22,069 nucleotides of DNA. It comes from Nymphaea colorata. Taxonomy: Eukaryota > Streptophyta > Magnoliopsida > Nymphaeales > Nymphaeaceae. Below, in pieces: positions 16,583 to 22,069 of this stretch. Numbering within the stretch: position 1 is the stretch's first letter; every line of letters starts with the position of its first letter. Position numbers and translations under genes: made by a program. The stretch lies in NCBI RefSeq assembly GCF_008831285.2, contig NW_022204966.1:1-22069 (forward strand). The letters run 5' to 3'. The notes beneath the pieces are model-generated. The model searched no databases, was not told the DNA's origin, and saw nothing but the letters and a program-made list of their open reading frames with translations.

Positions 16583-16894
16583 TCATATTCCTTTTTGATT
16601 ATTATTTATAGTCGGCGTAGGAGATGCATGAAGCTAACTAATGATTGATTATACAAAGGAATTAGATTGGCTTGGCCCCATAAAAAATGCTGAAGGCCTT
16701 TGGTATTTATAGGCTTCGAGATAAGCCTGGCTTGAATATTTGTTTGTATGTTGAGCATTGCCAGTGATTCTCCATATCAAATATTGCACTTCCCCTTTCA
16801 ATATTCCATCAGCCTTTTCAAACTGTCTTATCCTTGAGTCGCTTAAGAAATTTTCGCTATTTTTATTCATTTTTTCTGGTAATTGATGATCCAA
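16583..16894 (-). CDS. ORF-C-like frame, unit 3
   Basis: Open for about 103 codons under UAR=Gln (TGA at 16583) with no ATG at the aligned start. It shares EK..KNS..FL.DSRIRQ and IW.ITG with units 1 and 2, but most other residues differ. I judge it more likely a relic or chance frame than a gene. Confidence 0.15.
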
Positions 16895-17908
16895 AACCCT
16901 CTAATTTATCTTTTTCCATTTGTTTTTGTTTGGCATTTGGCTTCTATAAGTTTACATGAAATTTCCATCTCATTTTATTTTTTAAATTTTTAATTAATTC
17001 TCAAAATATTGATGGAAAATCGTCCAAAATGGCTTGATTTTTACATCAAGCATCGAATATCATTATAAAGTATTTATCATTTGCCTTAGTGTTCACTTTT
17101 GAGAGTTAATCAAAAGATAATATGTTGCTTTTAGTCCAAAAGAAAAATGATGAAAAAAAAGAAACACATTTCGAGGGTCAGATCATGAGTTTCACCATGT
17201 CCTGCCTTTATTAAATGCCAAAGAATATAAAAAGTTAACTTTTTTGCCTCTTTATTTTTTTCCATACTAAGTATTTTATCTCCAACACGTCCAATAAAAT
17301 TACACCGTTATTTATAGTTTACCATTTTAAAATTTGAACCAATTTTTAATTTATTTTTACTATTTTTTTTGTAGAAAGGATTATTCTCCCCCATATAAAC
17401 TCCACCACAAATCAAAAATCCTTTCGGCCCAAGTGATTCACTTTTGGACAGATGTAGTGACCAAGGAAAATGCGTATAACTATTTTGGCTCATGGATTAT
17501 TATTTGAAAATGTAGAGGAATTCGACGGTAGAAAAGAATATAAAAGTGCTACACTATAGTCCAAGCAGATGCTGAGCACTAATGAACCGTAATGGACCGA
17601 AATTCGACGTAAATTCAAAATTTTTCCATGTTTTTAAAGGAATTCTCGAGTGTAAAAATGCTTCCAATGCCAAAGTGGAAATAATAAAAGTTTACCCTTG
17701 CCATATTCATCAAAAATACTGTATAAATAACATCTTTGGACCCATCTAGACAGTCTCTGCGACATTTTTCTCATTTTGGATATAAAAAAAAAGCAAGAAT
17801 ATTTCTTTTTCATTGTGGGTAAGACCGGCACGGTAAGTCCTTTTAGTCCACATCTAATTCATAGGAACATATTTTTAATATATCCTTGGGGAATCTCTGC
17901 CCGATGAT
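16895..17908. other. AT-rich spacer of unit 3, no supported gene
   Basis: Aligned to the spacers of the other units but the most diverged. No frame is conserved. Contains many A/T homopolymers. Confidence 0.55.
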
Positions 17909-17935
17909 CTTTAACGTGCGGGCTCAAAATTGGTG
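17909..17935 (+). promoter_or_regulatory. Conserved element upstream of ORF-A, unit 3
   Basis: The TTTAACGTGCGGGCTCAAAA core is preserved even though the surrounding spacer is the most diverged of the four. It lies about 68-94 nt before ATG 18003; CTATAATAATA follows at about 17960. Confidence 0.5.
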
Positions 17936-18002
17936 TTAAATCTCTAATAATTCCTCATCTATAATAATACCATAAAACAGTTCAGAACTACAGCTCGATT
18001 AC

Positions 18003-18761
18003 ATGGAAAACTATCAGATTTTACATTACTATCCAATTGATTGGCCCACCCACACCCTCAACTACTTCTATTTCGCCCCAATTACCCCTATACTTTCCAT
18101 AGACCAGACATTTCCATACACAAGTGCCAATAACACGCTCACAACACAGGAAAACTTACTAAGGATTACCCCTAGCGCCTAGAGAGGACAGCCGCCCTGC
18201 CAAAACTAGGAGGAAATCAAGGAAAAGGCCGAAACGTAGGATTTAGAGGGCGACAAAGACGGAGAAGCTAAGCTTTCAAGAGGAAAATAATAAAAACTAT
18301 AGTACATTACGGTGTCCAACCGCAACATACTGCCAAACAACCTCAATCTTATGCTCTCTTACATCAGGAGGGTCAACAAATCGGGAAAAACAGTGACAAG
18401 GATTATATCACATCTCACAAAGGACTCAAGCTATACGACCAGGAAGTTCTATTCCTACCAAACCTATGTCAAGGAACACACCCCTTTCCACAAGACGAAG
18501 CATTCCATCCAGGAGGTCACGGAATTCACCGATTCCAAGGGGGGCATCTTCAGTCGTGAGGAGCAGCTTTTCTATAACAAGGTCTGCAGGATCTTGATGA
18601 AGCTTTTCCTAAGGGGAGAATACCTGGGGACCTTGCTAACTTCGAGCAAGATCCTCAGAACAAGCAAAAGGTAACATCTCAAAATTAGGCGATACTTGAC
18701 CCTTAAGCTTCACAAGGCCGGCCCGGAGGACATGGAGAGCTACCGGCTGATTGGGAAATGA
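18003..18761 (+). CDS. ORF-A, unit 3 copy, intact 252-aa protein of unknown family
   Basis: Continuous ATG to TGA, with TAA/TAG as Gln. The same three-part layout as the unit 2 copy: MENYQILHYYPIDWPTHTLN start, diverged middle, then SNRNILPNNLNLMLSYIRRV, KFYSYQTYVKEHTPFHKTKH, VTEFTDSKGGIF, LFYNKVCRILMKLFLRGEYL, LLTSSKILRTSKRQHLKIRR and a final ESYRLIGK. The last 150 residues align with unit 2 with mostly conservative or synonymous change; residues 16-60 are far more variable, so the middle is either free or diversifying. It is three residues shorter because the loop after ISHLTK is DSSYTTR instead of STDGQSFSVK. Function unknown. Confidence 0.8.
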
Positions 18762-19377
18762 TAGTTTATAATCTAAAGTTTTCAATCTTTTACATTTTAG
18801 GGGTGCGCTGCTGGTGCGGAAGGCCAGTGGCAGCAGGGTTGTCAGTGGGGCATTCGTAATGTAATTTTAATTTAACTATTATTTAATTTTTCATTTTTGT
18901 TGTTTTTGGAGAAGTTAGGAATTGAAAAGGAGAGGAATCGACTTGATAATAATCTGAGTGAGGCCTCTATGTAAGAGAGAAACGATTTTGGTCGATTTTG
19001 GTCCATAAAATATTAAGGATAGTATATCAATGACGGCAATTTATAAAAATTTAAAATATTAAATAATTTTTGGGCTTCCTCACAAAAAGAGAGAAACAAT
19101 TATCTGCATATTTTTCATTTTTTATTATTTGATAACCGACAGATGTCATAATATAATATAACGATTAAACAAATCACCAAAGCCAAAGATAAAATTGCAT
19201 CAAAGGCCTGCCTTTAGACTAATGGATCCTAGATTGCCAACTCAGGTTCAGCCACCGACCGTTATCGTTCTCCGCAAGAAAATGATCGATATCCTTAGGG
19301 GACAACTTTTTCTTGTTTAAAATTTTTACCCCATCTTTTTGCATAATTCTACAGAAAACCATCAGAAAATTCTTTGG
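18762..19377. other. Spacer between ORF-A and ORF-B, unit 3
   Basis: Begins with the conserved GATAGTTTATAATCTAA and TTTTAGGGG blocks and the GC-rich segment to TCGTAATG. After about 18890 it diverges from units 1 and 2 more than ORF-A does. No gene is supported beyond the possible short exon. Confidence 0.5.
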
Positions 19378-20032
19378 ATGTTGGGAGCTACCTATCATGA
19401 TTTTTTCTTACCTCCGTAATAATAATAAAACTATTTTCGTCAAAGACTGCAGATCTTCCACAAGGAAATACGGAGGAACCAGCTGGAGAACTACTTCCAG
19501 TAGAGACGAGAACTCTTGCTGCAAGCCCACACCCAGGAAGGAGCCATAGAGAACCACCCGCAGCCGCCTCCTCCCGCCAGGAACACCCACACGCAACCGA
19601 GACCGAGGAGGAGAGCGGCAGCGAGGCCGAGATCTACCAGCAGTGGAGGAGAGAGTAACAGCTGCTAGAGCAGTCCCTGGCGAGCGGCCACTACGCCGCC
19701 ATCGTACCCCTCATCTGCAGCGTCCAGGCCGCCCTCAAGAAGGCAGCCAGCAGGAACAGCACCCTCATGGAGAATATACCACGTCTTCTTCCAGAGTGAT
19801 TTCCTCCCCTTTCTCGGAGTATGCATCGGCTGTCCCGCTTGGAGCACCATGGGACGAAACTGCAGGGCAGGGAAGCCACGCTGAACCTCAGCTTGGAATC
19901 TGTTTCAAGCCATTTGGACCAAGCTAACCCAGCAAAACAGTTTGATGTTCCCAGAAGGATTGTGTAGCACGATAATGAGAACTCGCAGAGCTGCAGCGGA
20001 TGCTGATGCAGGCCCACACTGATTTCATATGA
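19378..20032 (+). pseudogene. ORF-B, unit 3 copy, longest start, disrupted
   Basis: The best candidate start of the family: ATG 19378 reads MLGATYHDFFLPPQQQQNYF, with four consecutive TAA codons giving QQQQ, then RQRLQIFHKEIRRNQLENYF and EGAIENHPQPPPP. One C is missing near 19575, after which RQEHPHATETEEESGSEAEI, YQQWRREQQLLEQSLASGHY and AAIVPLICSVQAALKKAASR follow. An 11-nt loss relative to unit 2 near 19765 breaks the frame. Further on LESVSSHLDQANPAKQFDVP and a C-terminal LQRMLMQAHTDFI-TGA are seen; one G is missing near 19989. The product would be a Gln/Glu/Arg-rich coiled coil. It may be functional if some breaks are consensus errors, but the 11-nt difference is not of that type. Confidence 0.55.
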
Positions 20033-20122
20033 TTTTGTATGTATTTTAAGTATGATTGCCAGGGCGGATAATACTTTTATGACCAAGCAACGATGGGATT
20101 CGGAATCATATGAAAATCAGAA

Positions 20123-20572
20123 TGAAGGGAGCTATCCTTTTCCTCAATGGAGAAAAGCTTCTTCATCGATGGGACGTGATAGTAGTCGAAGACTCCGACC
20201 CTACATCCACCAGCTCGTACGTATTGGTAACGCCCAGGACCTTTACCTTCGTGTTTACCGTCGGCCTCCATCTTTATTATACCGCAGCTACTTCACGCAG
20301 GTGGCCGGCTACTCCAGTGGACATTCGACGGTGGCAGTGACGCTTTCTTAATGGAGCGGTCCGTACTTTCTTTGATGGCGTAAAGCAGTTTGGCGCCGTT
20401 GTTGCACCCGAAAGCAATGAAATCGTTGCTGGGGTCGTACTTGCAGGCGAACGCTTCCGCCCCGAGGAACACTTCGGTGACCTTGCTGGACTGGACTCCG
20501 TTGAAATTAGTTATTCTGGGTGAGGGGTCCGTACGTGTGCTGGTTGATCCCGAGCTATGGTGCGTCCTGCAT
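20123..20572 (-). pseudogene. Truncated WD40 gene, 5' part, unit 4
   Basis: Same breakpoint and same content as the unit 2 fragment, with only a few substitutions from the complete gene. The 20-nt and 22-nt introns are retained. The TATA-like block is shorter here than in units 1 and 2. Confidence 0.85.
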
Positions 20573-22057
20573 TGGGGGGATTTCGGTCGTGGTTTGGATT
20601 ATAATATATGGGATTTAAATTCGGATGGATGATGATGGAGGATAAGGCATTGAAATCACATTCCTATATGATTGATATTCCATAACGGCAGCAGAGAAGC
20701 ATAAAGTCAACTAGTGGTCGGCTGTCCTGAGGAATCGATGGTCACAGCTCCACCAAAATTGCGGAAGGCCTTTGGCATTTATCGGCTCTGGATGGGCTTG
20801 GTTTGAGTGTTGGCTTGTCTATTGGGAATCCCCAGTGATGCTCCATATGTAATAATGCGTTCCCGTACCGAAGCCCTACCAGTGACCTCACGCTGCCTTA
20901 TCCTTGAGTCCCTTAAGAAAGTTTGGCTTTTTCTATTCGTTTTTTCTCGTAATTGATGAGCCAAACCCTCTAATTTACCATTTTAATTTGTTTTTGTTTG
21001 GTATTGGCTCCAGTAAGCATTCGTTACTTTTTCATCTCATTTTATTTTAAATTTTTTATTGAATCCTCAAAAATTTGGTGGAAAATCGCCCAAACGGTTC
21101 GGTTTTTAAGTCAAGCATCGAATATCATTATAAAGTATTTATCGTTTGTCCTTTGTTCATCTTTGGGAGCTGTTCAAAAAATATTTGTTGTATTCGGTGG
21201 CATAAGAAATGGTAAAAAAACACAAATGCTTTCCAAGGGTTAAATCATGAGTTTTGCCATGTTCTGTCTTCGTTAAATGCCAAGAGAAGAAAAAAGAATA
21301 TAAAATCTTAGCATTTTTCCCCGTTTGATTTTCTATTTTAAGTTTTTCACCTCCAAAACGCCAAATAAAATTACTAATATTTGCAGTTTATCTTCTAAAA
21401 GTTGAACCCATTTTTTATTTTATTTAACTATTTTTTGTAGAAAGAATTATTCTCCCTCTTGCAAACTCTATCATAAATCAAAAATCCTCCCGGCTCTGGC
21501 ATTCCCTTTGGAAGGAGGCAACGACCAAGGAAAATGCGTATGACTATTTTGATTTATTGACGATTATTTGAAAATGGAGAGGAAATTGGCGACAGAAAAG
21601 AATATGGAAAGGCTACATTATACTCCAAGCAAACGGGAGCAGTAATAAATCGGAATTGACTTAAAATTTGACCAAAAAACATTTTTTTTATTATTTTCTC
21701 GGGAAGCATTGATCGTAAAAATGGTTTAAAAGCCAAACTGGAAATGGAAAAAGTTTATCTCAGGGGTACTTATCAAAATACTATGCAAGATACGCTTACA
21801 GAGCTATCTGGCCACTCTCTGCGACATTATTTTCTTTTGGATATAAAAAGTAAAAAAAAAAATCTCTCCATCATGTCAAGACCGACATGGAAAGCCTATT
21901 AGCCCAATGCTAATTCACAGCAAGATGTTTCTAATATACCTTAGGGGGTTCTCCGCTCGATAGTCCTTACCACGCGGGCTCAAAATTTGCGTCTTATCTC
22001 TAAAAATTGATCCGCTACTATTATACTAAAAAACATTTCAAAAGTCCAACGCAACGC
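20573..22057. other. Unit 4 spacer, no supported gene
   Basis: It corresponds to 8682-10186 of unit 1, with about 95% identity by eye. Differences include many single-base losses within A, T, C and G runs. The ORF-A upstream element is present with changes at about 21966 (CTTACCACGCGGGCTC). The minus-strand ORF-C frame is interrupted by a one-base loss at about 20793. Confidence 0.6.
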
Positions 22058-22069
22058 ATGGAAAACTTT
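22058..22069 (+). CDS. ORF-A, unit 4 copy, first codons only
   Basis: ATG at 22058 followed by GAAAACTTT (MENF), identical to the start of the unit 1 copy. The rest lies beyond the window. The preceding 150 nt match the unit 1 upstream region. Confidence 0.6.

Larger units (their letters stand above)
16383..20122. repeat. Tandem array unit 3 (about 3.74 kb), WD40 part largely deleted
   Basis: It is shorter because about 330 nt of the WD40 fragment are missing near 16460, between the remnant of exon 3 and the 5' end of the gene. The remaining parts align along their length with units 1 and 2 but are the most diverged. It carries an intact ORF-A and the best-preserved start of ORF-B. Confidence 0.88.
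20123..22069. repeat. Tandem array unit 4 (partial, cut by window end)
   Basis: It closely matches unit 1 (8232 to about 10205), with differences that are often single-base losses in homopolymers. It stops at the beginning of ORF-A. Distance to unit 1 is 11.89 kb, three units, so units 1-3 may form a higher-order repeat. Confidence 0.9.

Noticed and set aside
8232-22069. Array unit as a known transposon (reverse transcriptase, DDE transposase or Helitron type)
   Set aside because: I found no polymerase, integrase, transposase or helicase motif in ORF-A, ORF-B or the other frames, and no terminal inverted repeats or target duplications. A novel mobile element is not excluded.
1-22069. tRNA, rRNA, CRISPR or prokaryotic operon features
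   Set aside because: No cloverleaf with intact box A/B, rRNA core sequence, spaced direct repeats or Shine-Dalgarno-led gene strings could be identified by eye.

Overview
The window looks like one end of a nuclear chromosome from a eukaryote that reads TAA and TAG as glutamine and uses TGA as its only stop. It opens with eleven CCCCAA-type telomere units. Every recognisable gene carries in-frame TAA/TAG at Gln-compatible positions and ends in TGA. Introns are tiny (about 19-22 nt, all starting GTA and ending AG). Together this points to a ciliate, probably macronuclear DNA of a C4A2-telomere lineage. I cannot name the genus, and other UAR=Gln protists are not formally excluded.

Positions 1-8681 are compact single-copy genes. 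Pyruvate kinase (+) starts about 200 nt from the telomere. It is followed by a secreted protein with two Ig-like (He_PIG type) domains and an Ala/Gln-rich coiled coil (+), a p24/TMED cargo receptor (-), a RING-RAWUL protein of the Polycomb PCGF type (+), a small MGNC-type acylated protein (+), a basic coiled-coil protein of unknown function (+), and a WD40 protein with five mini-introns (-). These genes are housekeeping or cell-structure functions and do not form a pathway.

From 8232 to the window end lies a tandem array of about 4-kb units (starts near 8232, 12303, 16383 and 20123). Each unit holds the 5' part of the WD40 gene (minus strand), an AT-rich spacer, ORF-A (252-255 aa, plus strand, intact in units 2 and 3, conserved as protein), and ORF-B (charged, Gln-rich coiled-coil protein, plus strand, damaged in all copies). 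The complete WD40 gene is the telomere-side edge of the array; the other copies are truncated at one shared breakpoint. Units 1 and 4 are the closest pair, so there is a higher-order period near 11.9 kb. ORF-A is the best candidate for something undescribed.

Many one-base losses in homopolymers interrupt genes in the first 5 kb and in some array units. They look more like uncorrected long-read consensus errors than pseudogene decay, but the sequence alone cannot decide this.
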